In this document: in pieces, positions 8,626-17,185 of the stretch
Layout of the letters: each line of letters starts with the position of its first letter
Numbering within the stretch: position 1 is the first letter of the stretch
From: Lachnospiraceae bacterium
Lineage (GTDB): Bacteria > Bacillota > Clostridia > Lachnospirales > Lachnospiraceae
Length of the DNA: 43,865 bases
Assembly: GCA_022797375.1 (NCBI GenBank)
Contig: JAAWKM010000012.1
Coordinates: forward strand, 1 to 43,865
Direction: 5' to 3'
The notes under the pieces: model-generated
The model's input: only the letters and a program-made list of their open reading frames with translations
Database searches by the model: none
What the model was told of the DNA's origin: nothing
Translations under genes and position numbers: made by a program

Positions 8626-8663
8626 AAAAACGGCGGTGTCGTGAGTGATACTGCCGTTTTTGT
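8626..8663 (+). terminator. terminator of the tRNA-Leu gene
   Basis: AAAAACGGCGGTGTC (8626-8640) pairs with GATACTGCCGTTTTT (8647-8661) through a 6-base loop, with two G-T wobbles, and ends in a T run. It lies 10 bases after the tRNA. Confidence 0.85.
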
Positions 8664-8688
8664 ATGTGAAAAATGGGATGTATTTTAA

Positions 8689-8814
8689 TGGCAGCCAAAG
8701 GATATATTAACCACCTTCAAAATGTACCAGCTCAATCTTGATGGAAATACAGAACGGGTTTATAAAAAATACTGGGATATATCTGCTGTACATTTTATAG
8801 AAACAGATTTATAA
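8689..8814 (+). pseudogene. short coding-like remnant, unknown
   Basis: An open stretch containing MYQLNLDGNTERVYKKYW ends at TAA 8812-8814. An ATG at 8722 gives only 30 codons, and the composition looks protein-like rather than random. There is no ribosome site and no upstream continuation, so it may be the tail of a decayed gene or chance. I do not recognise it. The rest of 8664-9015 holds only the inverted repeat at 8934-8985. Confidence 0.2.
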
Positions 8815-8933
8815 AACCATTTTTTATTTATTATACCAAATTAGCGGACTAAAAATTATTATGATAGTTTATATAATAAGATGCGCAAGCTCCAACATTT
8901 ATAAACTCAATACATTTTATCCTTACATAACAT

Positions 8934-8985
8934 AATCATATTCTCTCCAGAAAAATTATATGAATCATCAGGAGAAAATATGATT
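8934..8985 (+). repeat. long-loop inverted repeat, possible terminator
   Basis: AATCATATTCTCTCC (8934-8948) and GGAGAAAATATGATT (8971-8985) pair at 14 of 15 positions across a 22-base loop. The T run is on the + strand side, although the adjacent gene ends from the - strand, so its role is unclear. Confidence 0.5.
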
Positions 8986-9015
8986 TTTAGATTTACAGGG
9001 CAGGTCTTTGGCATG

Positions 9016-10128
9016 TCAGACTATAAGTATATTAGCACATGACAAATCATCAGCAAGATTGTACACCCTTCCTGTTGTAATGCCCACCACTGTTGGACGG
9101 AGTACTGAACCTTCATTATTTTTAACAACCTTTGCTTTCTCTCCATTACTTAATTCTACGGTTGTATCTACAGGGTACAGTATTACCGTTTTGAAAAAGA
9201 CTTTCATGGCTCTTATATCAAGTTCTTCTGTCATAGACATAATCATTTCTATTGCTGTACGCTGTGAAAGTGCTTTTTTATATGGACGTTCTGTTACAAG
9301 TGCATCATAAACATCAACAACTGAAAGAATCTTGGCAAAATCAGTTATCTTATCTGCTCTAATGCCTAATGGATATCCTCTGCCATTCATTTTCTCATGG
9401 TGCTGTAATACGGCAAGTGCAATTGTTTTAGAGAAATTCTCCTTTTCTTTTATTATCTCATAGCCAAATACTGTGTGGTTCTTCATTACTTTAAATTCTT
9501 CATCATTTAACTTCGCAGGCTTATTCAGTATTTCAAGTGGAACTTTAGATTTGCCTATGTCATGCAAAAGCCCTGCAACACCTATATTATAGATATCATC
9601 TTGTGAATATCCCATGTTTTTGGCAATAATCATCGACATGGTAGCAACATCAACACTATGTTTAAATGTATATTCATCACTTGTTTTTAATGCATTAATA
9701 TCTACAGCTATAGCAGCGTTATCATTAATAGCTTTATTAAGGTCATTAGTAATCCTTGTAGATGTATTTGTAAAGTTAGCATCACTTGTATTATTATATA
9801 AATACTGCATACCTGTTGAAACCCTCTGTTTAAGGCTTTCTGAAAGCTTTATTTTAGATGGGTCTTCGTGCCTTGTCTTGTCAATGGTCTTTTGTATTTC
9901 AGGAGGAAGAGGGGGTTCTTTGGGTTCTGTTGCAGGGTCTTCCTCACCCTCACTGACATATATGCCACCAAGCCCTAATTTCTGCAATGACTCTATCATA
10001 TAGCTGTCTAATATTGTTCCCCTGGCTATAAGCGTACGGTCAAGCCTGTCCTTTATATTCTGGTCAATGCGCATCCCTTCCTGAAGGGAACGTGTCCTTA
10101 CAAAATAACGTTTTATCAAATTATTCAC
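9016..10128 (-). CDS. HD-GYP domain cyclic-di-GMP phosphodiesterase
   Basis: 370 residues. The N-terminal part resembles the DUF3391-type domain that precedes many HD-GYP domains (RSLQEGMRI). The HD-GYP domain spans about residues 130-300, with metal site HDIGK and signature HHEKMNGRGYP, both intact. A short C-terminal beta-rich tail follows. The family hydrolyses cyclic-di-GMP. No membrane segment is present. GTG at 10128 is the start; it overlaps the stop of the upstream esterase gene (GTGAATAA), implying translational coupling. Confidence 0.88.
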   Translation of the reverse strand: MNNLIKRYFVRTRSLQEGMRIDQNIKDRLDRTLIARGTILDSYMIESLQKLGLGGIYVSEGEEDPATEPKEPPLPPEIQKTIDKTRHEDPSKIKLSESLKQRVSTGMQYLYNNTSDANFTNTSTRITNDLNKAINDNAAIAVDINALKTSDEYTFKHSVDVATMSMIIAKNMGYSQDDIYNIGVAGLLHDIGKSKVPLEILNKPAKLNDEEFKVMKNHTVFGYEIIKEKENFSKTIALAVLQHHEKMNGRGYPLGIRADKITDFAKILSVVDVYDALVTERPYKKALSQRTAIEMIMSMTEELDIRAMKVFFKTVILYPVDTTVELSNGEKAKVVKNNEGSVLRPTVVGITTGRVYNLADDLSCANILIV

Positions 10129-11200
10129 CCCAGTCCATTATATGCCTGATATGCCCTGTTATAAGCTGCGCTGCTTTTTTTTGTGACTTATATACAGGGT
10201 GCCAGAACGTTCCCAGTCCGTCCTCTTCCTGCTGCATTGGAAGATACAGGTATGAAATATCCACTTCTGCATATCTCTTTTTAAATAATTCTACTGCTTT
10301 GCAGACAGCAGGACACAAAACCTGGTCCATTATTCCAAGCATACATAAAATTACTGCTTTTGGATGTATAGCATGTATATTTTCAAGAAAGTCTAAATAC
10401 CCATTTATAAATTCTTCTGTTCTTTCTGGTATCCCTCTTGTATAGCTTGCATCATTAGTCCCAAGGTTTATAGTAATTATATCTGGCTCAAAACTGTTAT
10501 GTTCCCATAGTTCCCACTTTTCTTGTGGTTCATTAAAGTAATATTTACTACATCCTGCATCTGTATATTTGTAAAGCATTGGCAGCAGCCATGTTTTATC
10601 TGGAACAGCATCCTCCTCTTCACCCACATACGAAGTTATAACACCTTTTCCATTCCATGCAACGATTTCAAAGTCAGCGTCCAGTTCCTGTGCCATTATA
10701 ACAGAATATGCTTTAGCAGGGTTTTCCTCAGATGTATTCAATTCAAGCCGTTCTACATCCCCTTCCACGCCATAACCACATGTAATGGAATCCCCTATAA
10801 TCTGTATACGGCGTTTCTTCGGGGCAGGTGGTGCAAGAAGCCCGCCATCCCCAATCTCTATATAACTTATGCCACATACTGCAAATTCTGGCTCAGTATA
10901 CTTCATTATGGTAATTGTCACTTCCTTTTTTACAGGGTTGTCATATAATACTATTTCCTGTTCTGTCTCCCTGAGTTCTATCCTTTTATCTGGAACCAGG
11001 GCATTATCTATGTAAACTGCTATCCATGCATGGCATTCTGCCGGAAAACTGCCTGGATTGGAAATAATATAAGCAGATGCTTTCGTGCCATTAAACCTGA
11101 AAGAAACAGAAGAGGCAGAATACCCAAGAAAACATATGCCGTTCCTGAATAGTGCCCTGCCTGAAATCTTTACGTTATCCCTTGTTATATTAAATTTCAA
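10121..11200 (-). CDS. SGNH-fold esterase, carbohydrate esterase family 2-like
   Basis: 359 residues in two parts: an N-terminal beta-sandwich (about residues 1-120) and a C-terminal SGNH hydrolase domain. The nucleophile block is GDSITCGYG, the next block NLGTNDAS, and the catalytic histidine lies in FWHPV. This domain order matches CE2 deacetylases that remove acetyl groups from xylan or other polysaccharides. There is no signal peptide, so it probably acts on imported oligosaccharides in the cytoplasm. The stop overlaps the start of the HD-GYP gene by 8 bases. Confidence 0.82.
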   Translation of the reverse strand: MKFNITRDNVKISGRALFRNGICFLGYSASSVSFRFNGTKASAYIISNPGSFPAECHAWIAVYIDNALVPDKRIELRETEQEIVLYDNPVKKEVTITIMKYTEPEFAVCGISYIEIGDGGLLAPPAPKKRRIQIIGDSITCGYGVEGDVERLELNTSEENPAKAYSVIMAQELDADFEIVAWNGKGVITSYVGEEEDAVPDKTWLLPMLYKYTDAGCSKYYFNEPQEKWELWEHNSFEPDIITINLGTNDASYTRGIPERTEEFINGYLDFLENIHAIHPKAVILCMLGIMDQVLCPAVCKAVELFKKRYAEVDISYLYLPMQQEEDGLGTFWHPVYKSQKKAAQLITGHIRHIMDWGE

Positions 11201-11270
11201 AATACCTTCCCCTTTTCTTCTATAAACAAATAAATTGTTTCAATCTACGCCCGCCACTGCCGTTACATTT

Positions 11271-11319
11271 GCTTCCCGCAATTCATCCCGCCACCTTTAG
11301 AGGTGGGGGACTTCTTGCT
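11271..11319 (+). mobile_element. relic of an IS200/IS605-type right end (TnpB-associated hairpin)
   Basis: CGCAATTCATCCC leads into the hairpin CCACCT-TTAG-AGGTGG (11291-11306), then GGGGACTTCTTGCT. From memory, this order (GCAATTCATCCC, hairpin, GACTTCTTGC) is typical of the right end of IS605-family elements, where it also forms the scaffold of the TnpB guide RNA. No tnpA or tnpB gene is present, so this is a remnant or a palindrome-only derivative. Confidence 0.55.
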
Positions 11320-11419
11320 ATATAAGGTTAAAGAATATATAACTCTCTGATATATATAATACGTTATTTTAAAGACTTTTGCAATGATTTCTAACATATT
11401 AACATGACAAATTAAGAAT

Positions 11420-11618
11420 AACTGGAAATTTTATGTTACTATTCACAGTCAATTAAATCCGAGGATTTTTGACACGTTTTTTTGTCAAAAATATGAGTTT
11501 TACAGTGCCATTTTGCACGTTTTTCGTGCAAAATGTGTACATACCCAGTGCTGAAAGCACTGCTGGTTACTATGAACAGCGTAGCTGTGAATAGTAACCA
11601 TTTTATAAAACGGACGTG
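11420..11618 (+). repeat. family 2 repeat half, split by insertion of copy A
   Basis: AACTGGAAATTTTAT (11420-11434) and ATTTTATAAAACGGACGTG (11600-11618) together rebuild the uninterrupted sequence seen at 116-143. Between them lies the copy A repeat. The left flank also resembles the sequence before 116, which supports homology beyond the end motif. Confidence 0.7.
11435..11598 (+). mobile_element. MITE-like element, copy A (GTTACTATTCACAG inverted ends)
   Basis: The 164-bp element has perfect 14-bp inverted ends, GTTACTATTCACAG at 11435-11448 and CTGTGAATAGTAAC at 11585-11598. The flanks AATTTTAT (11427-11434) and CATTTTAT (11599-11606) form an 8-bp target duplication with one change. Inside are four stem-loops: TTTTGACA/TGTCAAAA, TTTTGCACG/CGTGCAAAA, CAGTGCT/AGCACTG, and a right-end hairpin built from an inverted second copy of the end. 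It has no coding capacity, so it would need a transposase in trans. Confidence 0.88.
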
Positions 11619-11810
11619 TAACAGCATTTCCGCAAGGTTGACAATTAAGGTGAAAGGTGTCATTATAAATAAGTATCTTCATTTCTGGTATTGTATACCC
11701 ATTAAAAACCAGGCTATAAATATGCATTGTGGATGACAGGCAAATATTTTATAATTAAGTACATAAACCAGGCTTATGGAGTAAATAGTGTGAAAAATGA
11801 TTCTAAGACA

Positions 11811-11863
11811 GCATTTTTCATTACTATTTGTGCCGTGCAAAGCACGGCATGGGGATTTTTATG
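11811..11863 (-). repeat. family 2 long-form body with perfect hairpin
   Basis: The reverse complement matches 43778-43823 almost base for base, including the hairpin TGCCGTGC-AAA-GCACGGCA (11831-11849 here, 43790-43808 there). The outer CGTCCGTTT end is decayed here. It lies about 70 bases before ecfA1. The rest of 11201-11934 holds the IS605-like relic, copy A and no gene. Confidence 0.65.
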
Positions 11864-11934
11864 CAATGGGGGCACTTTTCCAAAAATGGAGATAAGTATT
11901 TGCATATTACAATTTTTAGCAGGAGAATTGCAGA

Positions 11935-12801
11935 ATGAAACCATTTATAGATGCAAAGGGCCTTGTACATGAGTATTCAAGACGTGATGAAGAAGGCAAT
12001 GTAACTGGAATAAAAAGAGCACTGGATGGTGTTGATATAGAAGTAAAGCCAGGGGATTTTATTGCTGTGCTTGGTGCTAACGGTTCAGGCAAGTCAACAT
12101 TTGCCAAACATCTTAATGCTCTGCTTGTGCCAACAGAAGGTACTTTATATGTAGATGGCATGGATACATCAGACCAGGAAAATAGTTTATTAATAAGGCA
12201 GGCGGCAGGAATGGTATTCCAGAACCCTGACAACCAGATTATTGCAAATATTGTTGAAGAGGATGTAGGTTTCGGGCCAGAGAATATTGGTGTGCCAACA
12301 GAAGAAATCTGGAGACGTGTAGAGGAAAGCCTTAAAAATGTTGGGATGTATGAATACAGGAAAGAATCCCCTAACAAACTTTCAGGAGGCCAGAAACAGC
12401 GTGTTGCAATAGCAGGGATAATGGCAATGAAGCCTAAGTGTATTGTGCTTGATGAGCCAACAGCAATGCTTGACCCTTCTGGAAGGAAATCTGTTATAAA
12501 AACTATTAAGGAATTAAATAAAAAAGAGGGTATTACAATTATACTTATAACACACTATATGGAAGAAGTAACAGGGGCAGATTTTGTGTATGTTATGTCT
12601 GAAGGACAGGTCAAAATGAAGGGCACACCAAGACAGATATTTGCAAGAAGTGAAGACCTTGCCAGATACAGGCTTGCGGTCCCTGAAGTTACTAAAATTG
12701 CGGCTGGCCTGCGTAAAAGGGGCATAAATATACCAAAAGATATTTTATATACAGAGGAACTTACAGATATATTATTAAAAATTAAATCCAGAGGTTTATA
12801 A
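11935..12801 (+). CDS. ecfA1: ECF transporter ATPase, EcfA1
   Basis: 288 residues. It has a full ABC ATPase set: Walker A GANGSGKST, Q-loop QNPDNQ, signature LSGGQ, Walker B IVLDEPTA and switch H in ITHYMEE. It powers a group II energy-coupling factor vitamin importer, pairing with EcfA2 and the EcfT scaffold; substrate-binding S proteins are encoded elsewhere. GGAG lies just before the ATG. In most Firmicutes this gene directly follows rplQ on the same strand. Here the ecf-truA block faces rplQ instead. Confidence 0.95.
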   Translation: MKPFIDAKGLVHEYSRRDEEGNVTGIKRALDGVDIEVKPGDFIAVLGANGSGKSTFAKHLNALLVPTEGTLYVDGMDTSDQENSLLIRQAAGMVFQNPDNQIIANIVEEDVGFGPENIGVPTEEIWRRVEESLKNVGMYEYRKESPNKLSGGQKQRVAIAGIMAMKPKCIVLDEPTAMLDPSGRKSVIKTIKELNKKEGITIILITHYMEEVTGADFVYVMSEGQVKMKGTPRQIFARSEDLARYRLAVPEVTKIAAGLRKRGINIPKDILYTEELTDILLKIKSRGL

Positions 12802-12851
12802 TATGCCAGACGGCTTTTTAACCGGATTCTTTATACTGGAATGGAGAATAT

Positions 12852-13703
12852 ATGTCAATTAAATTGCAGAATGTGAATTTTATATATGGGGCAGGCACTG
12901 GAAAGGAAAACCAGGCCCTTAAAAATATAAATATAGAAATTAATGATGGCGAATTTATAGGGCTTGCAGGGCATACGGGTTCTGGAAAATCTACACTTGT
13001 ACAGCTTTTAAACGGGCTTGAGTGTGCTACAAGCGGTGAAATATTTTATAATGGACAGAATATTTATGATAAATCATACAATATGCGCAAACTTAGAAGC
13101 AAGACGGGGCTCGTATTCCAGTATCCTGAACACCAGCTCTTTGAAACTACTGTTCTTAATGATGTGCAGTTTGGGCCTAAAAACCTTGGGCTGCCACAGC
13201 TTGAGGTGGAACTGCGTTCATTTAATGCACTGAAAATGGCTGGAATAGACGACAGCCTTTTAGATGTGTCACCATTTGCGCTTTCTGGAGGACAGAAAAG
13301 GCGTGTTGCCATTGCGGGTGTGCTTGCAATGCAGCCTGAAGTCCTTGTGCTTGATGAACCAGCAGCAGGGCTTGACCCCGCTGGAAGGGATGAAATACTT
13401 GGACTGCTGGAGAAACTGCATAAAGAAAGCAATACTACAATAATACTTGTATCACACAGCATGGAAGATTTAGCTGGTTATGTAGACAGAATGCTTGTAA
13501 TGAATAAAGGTGAAATCGTTCTTGACGGAAAGCCTGGCCAGGTATTCCAGTTTGAAAAAGAACTAGAGAAAATAGGGCTTGGAGTGCCACAGCCAGCAAA
13601 GGTAGTACACCAGCTAAAAGAAGCAGGGGCAGATATTAAAGGAGAACCTGTGACAGCAGATGAAAGCATAGAAGCAATATATAAATGGCTTAAAGGGGCA
13701 TAA
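12852..13703 (+). CDS. ecfA2: ECF transporter ATPase, EcfA2
   Basis: 283 residues. Motifs: Walker A GHTGSGKST, Q-loop QYPEHQ, signature LSGGQKRR, Walker B LVLDEPAAGLDP and switch H in VSHSMED. It forms the second nucleotide-binding subunit of the ECF module. It lies 50 bases after ecfA1 and 60 before ecfT, in one operon. Confidence 0.95.
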   Translation: MSIKLQNVNFIYGAGTGKENQALKNINIEINDGEFIGLAGHTGSGKSTLVQLLNGLECATSGEIFYNGQNIYDKSYNMRKLRSKTGLVFQYPEHQLFETTVLNDVQFGPKNLGLPQLEVELRSFNALKMAGIDDSLLDVSPFALSGGQKRRVAIAGVLAMQPEVLVLDEPAAGLDPAGRDEILGLLEKLHKESNTTIILVSHSMEDLAGYVDRMLVMNKGEIVLDGKPGQVFQFEKELEKIGLGVPQPAKVVHQLKEAGADIKGEPVTADESIEAIYKWLKGA

Positions 13704-13763
13704 ATACCAAATAGTCCTCCTGGCTTTTTATGGAGATATTATAAAGAATGGAGATATTAGTTT

Positions 13764-14573
13764 ATGATACGTGACATAACTATAGGGCAGTATTATGCAA
13801 CAGATTCAGTTATTCATAAATTAGACCCGCGTGTTAAAGTAGTGTGTACATTTGCATATATTATATCGCTTTTCTGTTTTAAACAACTAAGCGGCTACAT
13901 AATTGCAGCACTTTTTTTCTGGTATATAATAAAACTATCTAAAGTTCCATTTAAATTTGTAGTAAGGGGTATTAAACCCATCCTGTTTATGCTGGTTTTT
14001 ACTGCTATGCTTAATCTTTTCTGGACTTCCAGCGGGAATGTCCTTGTGAAGTTTGGAGTAATAACTATAACAGAAGAGGGCATAGAGAGAACAATATTTA
14101 TGGCATTAAGGCTGGTATTTCTTATAATAGGTTCTTCAATTATGACACTGGCAACAACACCAAACCAGCTTACAGATGCTATAGAGAAGCTTCTTAAGCC
14201 ATTAAACAGGGTCAAAGTCCCTGTACATGAAGTTGCGATGATGATGTCAATAGCATTGCGCTTTATACCTATTCTTGTTGAAGAAACTGATAAGATTATG
14301 AAAGCGCAGCTTGCAAGAGGAGCAGATTTTGAGTCAGGCAATATATTCAGAAGAATAAAAAGCATGGCACCAATTATTATACCACTATTTGTTTCTGCAG
14401 CAAGGAGGGCAAGCGACCTGGCACTTGCAATGGATGCAAGGTGCTATAATGGCGGCAGTGGCAGGACAAAAATGAAACCACTGGCATATAAAAGCAGAGA
14501 TATTGCAGCATATATAGTAATGGCTTTTTATATTGTGGTAATTATAATTGCAGGGAAATACCTGCCATTTTAA
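13764..14573 (+). CDS. ecfT: ECF transporter transmembrane scaffold EcfT
   Basis: 269 residues with about five to six membrane helices. The two coupling motifs that contact the ATPases are visible as AQLARGADF and AMDARCYNG. The protein links the EcfA1/A2 pair to interchangeable vitamin-binding S subunits. It is co-transcribed with ecfA1, ecfA2 and truA. Confidence 0.94.
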   Translation: MIRDITIGQYYATDSVIHKLDPRVKVVCTFAYIISLFCFKQLSGYIIAALFFWYIIKLSKVPFKFVVRGIKPILFMLVFTAMLNLFWTSSGNVLVKFGVITITEEGIERTIFMALRLVFLIIGSSIMTLATTPNQLTDAIEKLLKPLNRVKVPVHEVAMMMSIALRFIPILVEETDKIMKAQLARGADFESGNIFRRIKSMAPIIIPLFVSAARRASDLALAMDARCYNGGSGRTKMKPLAYKSRDIAAYIVMAFYIVVIIIAGKYLPF

Positions 14574-14641
14574 CTTAATATGCCTGTGCCATTAATTGCC
14601 GCCATTAGATGATATGGAAGACTGGCGTACAGGAGGAGATT

Positions 14642-15442
14642 ATGGGACGTATAAAACTTACAGTTGCATATGACGGAACAAACTACCACGGCTGGCAGTT
14701 ACAGCCAGGCGAAGCAACTATAGAGGGTGAATTAAATAAAGCATTGTCACAGCTTACAGGAAAGCAGGTCTGTGTTACAGGGGCAAGCCGTACAGACGCA
14801 GGTGTACATGCACTTGGCAATGTGGCAGTATTTGATACTTCTTCACATATCCCAGCAGAGAAATTTTCATATGCGCTTAACCAGCGGCTTCCTGCTGATA
14901 TAGTAGTACAGTGTTCAGAAGAAGTTCCAGGAGATTTCCACCCACGCCACTGTGAATGCCGCAAAACATATGAATATACTATATTAAACAGAAAATTCCC
15001 ACTTCCACAGTACCGTAATACAGCATACTTTTATTATGGAAAACTAGATATAAACAGAATGCGCAGTGCATGCAGTGCATTTATTGGTGAACACGATTTT
15101 GCAGGTTTCTGCTCATCAGGTGCACAGGTACAGTCAACAATAAGGACAATTTACAGTCTTGAAGTTCTGGAAGAAAATATACCAGAACCAGATGCAAATA
15201 CTGCCAGAAACCATGAATATGGAAATAATATTGCCAGGACAGGAAGGATTATAACAATACGTGTAGAAGGAAACGGGTTTTTATACAATATGGTAAGAAT
15301 AATAGCTGGAACATTGCTTGAAACTGGCAAAGGAAGAATAAACCCAGATGATATGAAAGAAATAATTGCATCATGCGACCGGAACAGGGCAGGAGCAACA
15401 GCGCCAGCAAGAGGATTAAAACTGGTCCAGATTTTATATTAG
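14642..15442 (+). CDS. truA: tRNA pseudouridine(38-40) synthase TruA
   Basis: 266 residues. Catalytic aspartate in GASRTDAGVHALG; other family landmarks are YDGTNYHGWQ near the N-terminus and VEGNGFLYNMVRIIAGTLLE near the C-terminus. It modifies uridines in the anticodon arm of tRNAs. An in-frame ATG at 14609 exists, but AGGAGGAG at 14631-14638 lies just before ATG 14642. rplM and rpsI, its usual next neighbours, are absent. Confidence 0.95.
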   Translation: MGRIKLTVAYDGTNYHGWQLQPGEATIEGELNKALSQLTGKQVCVTGASRTDAGVHALGNVAVFDTSSHIPAEKFSYALNQRLPADIVVQCSEEVPGDFHPRHCECRKTYEYTILNRKFPLPQYRNTAYFYYGKLDINRMRSACSAFIGEHDFAGFCSSGAQVQSTIRTIYSLEVLEENIPEPDANTARNHEYGNNIARTGRIITIRVEGNGFLYNMVRIIAGTLLETGKGRINPDDMKEIIASCDRNRAGATAPARGLKLVQILY

Positions 15443-15517
15443 CTGATAAATAATTTCCAGTTATAATACCAGTTCTGGCAGAAGCAGGATAGTAACAGTC
15501 CAGCCTTCCATAAAAAT

Positions 15518-15562
15518 GCGAAGATTTTTGACATACTTTTCGTCAAAAAGATGAATAGTATC
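15518..15562 (+). repeat. relic of the GTTACTATTCACAG family (copy E)
   Basis: GCGAAGATTTTTGAC...GTCAAAAAGATGAATAGTATC retains the first stem-loop of the family (TTTTTGAC/GTCAAAAA) and a decayed end (GATGAATAGTATC for CTGTGAATAGTAAC). Other parts are lost. It lies between truA and the rplQ terminator. Confidence 0.5.
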
Positions 15563-15573
15563 AAATATTAAAA

Positions 15574-15597
15574 GCTGCCACATTTTACTGTGACAGC
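15574..15597 (-). terminator. terminator of the alpha ribosomal operon
   Basis: On the - strand GCTGTCACA and TGTGGCAGC (plus coordinates 15589-15597 and 15574-15582) pair around a 6-base loop, 8 of 9 pairs, followed by TTTT. It lies about 22 bases after the rplQ stop. Confidence 0.65.
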
Positions 15598-15619
15598 CTG
15601 TTAATCCAATATATTTTAA

Positions 15620-16162
15620 TTATACAAGTTCAATAAGCACTTCCATTGCAGCGTCACCCCTGCGTGGCCCAATCTTAATAATACGTGTATAACCACCATT
15701 GCCACTACGCTGTGCGTACTTTGGCCCGATTTCGTCTAAAACCTTTGAAGCAACATCTACAGTCTTAGTGTTCTTCTTGCGGCCTTTAACTTCTTTTGGT
15801 ACTTCTGTTACTTTATAAAGTGTCTTGCTCATCTGCTTTCTGGCATGAAGCCTTGAAGGCTGGTCTTTCCTGATTTCCTTCTGCACTTCATCATATACAG
15901 TAACCTTCTTGCCATCTACTACTTCTTTAACTCTCTTGCCATCCTTGTCCTTACGTGGAACTTTAGCAGTTACTGTAACTGTATCATAGTTATTACATTC
16001 TTTTATACCTAAAGCAATAATTTTCTCTGCAATCTTGCGGATTTCTTTTGCTTTCGCCTCTGTTGTAATAATCCTGCCATGATACAGAAGATTAGTTACC
16101 TGGTTGCGGAGCAATGCTTTTCTCTGGCTGGAAGTTCTTCCAAGTTTTCTATAGCCTGCCAT
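15620..16162 (-). CDS. rplQ: large-subunit ribosomal protein L17, extended form
   Basis: 180 residues, against about 115-130 in most bacteria. The conserved N-terminus ([20 protein letters not shown]) and C-terminus ([17 protein letters not shown]) are intact. The extra residues lie in the middle (about 62-125) and are rich in K, V and D. Such an insert is seen in related clostridia as far as I recall, so it is probably a lineage feature. Start 11 bases after the rpoA stop; the AGGAGGT site overlaps the end of rpoA. Confidence 0.95.
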   Translation of the reverse strand: MAGYRKLGRTSSQRKALLRNQVTNLLYHGRIITTEAKAKEIRKIAEKIIALGIKECNNYDTVTVTAKVPRKDKDGKRVKEVVDGKKVTVYDEVQKEIRKDQPSRLHARKQMSKTLYKVTEVPKEVKGRKKNTKTVDVASKVLDEIGPKYAQRSGNGGYTRIIKIGPRRGDAAMEVLIELV

Positions 16163-16173
16163 TTGTTTACCTC

Positions 16174-17136
16174 CTAATTATCGTCACCTAAGTTAAGTGA
16201 AAGCCCTAACTCTTTTAACTTAGCTAATACCTCTTCTAAAGACTTACGTCCAAGATTTCTTACCTTCATCATATCTTCAGATGTGCGGTTGCAAAGTTCT
16301 TCAACAGTATTAATGCCTGCCCTCTTAAGACAGTTATATGAACGTACTGACAGCTCAAGCTCATCAATATTCATTTCAAGGACTTTGTCCTTATCGTTCT
16401 CTTCTTTCTCTGCCATAACAGGAATATTTGAAGTCTTGTCAGAAAGATTGATAAAGGATTTCAAATGGTCACTTAAAACCTTTGCAGCAAGGCTTACTGC
16501 ATCACTTGGTTCAATAGTGCCATTTGTATATACATCTAATGTCAGCTTATCGTAATCAGTAATCTGCCCAACACGGGTATTCTCAATCTTGATGTTCACT
16601 CTCTCTACCGGTGTAAAGATAGAATCAATTGCAATAACATTAAGAGGCAAATCTTCCCTTTTATTCTTCTCTGAGCTGATATACCCACGGTTGTTTACAA
16701 TTGTCATCTCGATATAAAGCTTGCAATCAGGCCCGCCGCTTAATGTAGCAATAACCTGGTCCGGGTTCATTATCTCAATATCAGAATCCACCTGGATATC
16801 TGCTGCTGTAACTACCCCTTCACCAGATGCCTCTACATAAGCAGTCTTAACCTCATCAAACTCACTATTGTTCTTAATAGCGAGGCTTTTAATATTCATT
16901 ATAATCTCTGTTACATCTTCCTTAACACCAGGAATTGCAGCAAATTCATGAACTACACCATCAATCTTAATATGACTGACAGCCGTACCCGGTAATGATG
17001 AAAGCATAATTCTTCTAAGAGAATTACCCAAAGTCGTACCATATCCTCTTTCAAGAGGTTCTACAATAAAACGTCCATATCTCTTATCTTCTGAAATCTC
17101 AGCAATCTCAATATTTGGTTCTTTAAAATCAAGCAC
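16174..17136 (-). CDS. rpoA: RNA polymerase alpha subunit
   Basis: 320 residues. The N-terminal dimerisation domain ([19 protein letters not shown]) is followed by the C-terminal DNA-binding domain ([20 protein letters not shown], then [11 protein letters not shown]). It is the core polymerase subunit that nucleates assembly and contacts UP elements. It uses a GTG start at 17136 preceded by GGAGGT. It sits between rpsD and rplQ, the standard alpha operon order. Confidence 0.97.
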   Translation of the reverse strand: MLDFKEPNIEIAEISEDKRYGRFIVEPLERGYGTTLGNSLRRIMLSSLPGTAVSHIKIDGVVHEFAAIPGVKEDVTEIIMNIKSLAIKNNSEFDEVKTAYVEASGEGVVTAADIQVDSDIEIMNPDQVIATLSGGPDCKLYIEMTIVNNRGYISSEKNKREDLPLNVIAIDSIFTPVERVNIKIENTRVGQITDYDKLTLDVYTNGTIEPSDAVSLAAKVLSDHLKSFINLSDKTSNIPVMAEKEENDKDKVLEMNIDELELSVRSYNCLKRAGINTVEELCNRTSEDMMKVRNLGRKSLEEVLAKLKELGLSLNLGDDN

Positions 17137-17185
17137 TCCAAGTACCTCCTTTTGGGTGTTATGCTTACATACTCACAGATTAATA

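Noticed and set aside
8534..9015. Integration site of a prophage or island at the tRNA-Leu 3' end
   Set aside because: No integrase, no repeat of the tRNA end and no foreign gene block follows.
11435..11598. A row of short hairpins that could be taken for a CRISPR array
   Set aside because: The hairpins differ in sequence, spacing is irregular, there are no equal-length spacers and no cas genes. The ends and target duplications fit a mobile element better.
11700..11934. Possible riboswitch before ecfA1
   Set aside because: No recognisable riboswitch core is seen; the only hairpin belongs to the family 2 repeat.
13064..13462. 132-codon open frame on the - strand
   Set aside because: It lies inside ecfA2, whose ABC motifs are all present.
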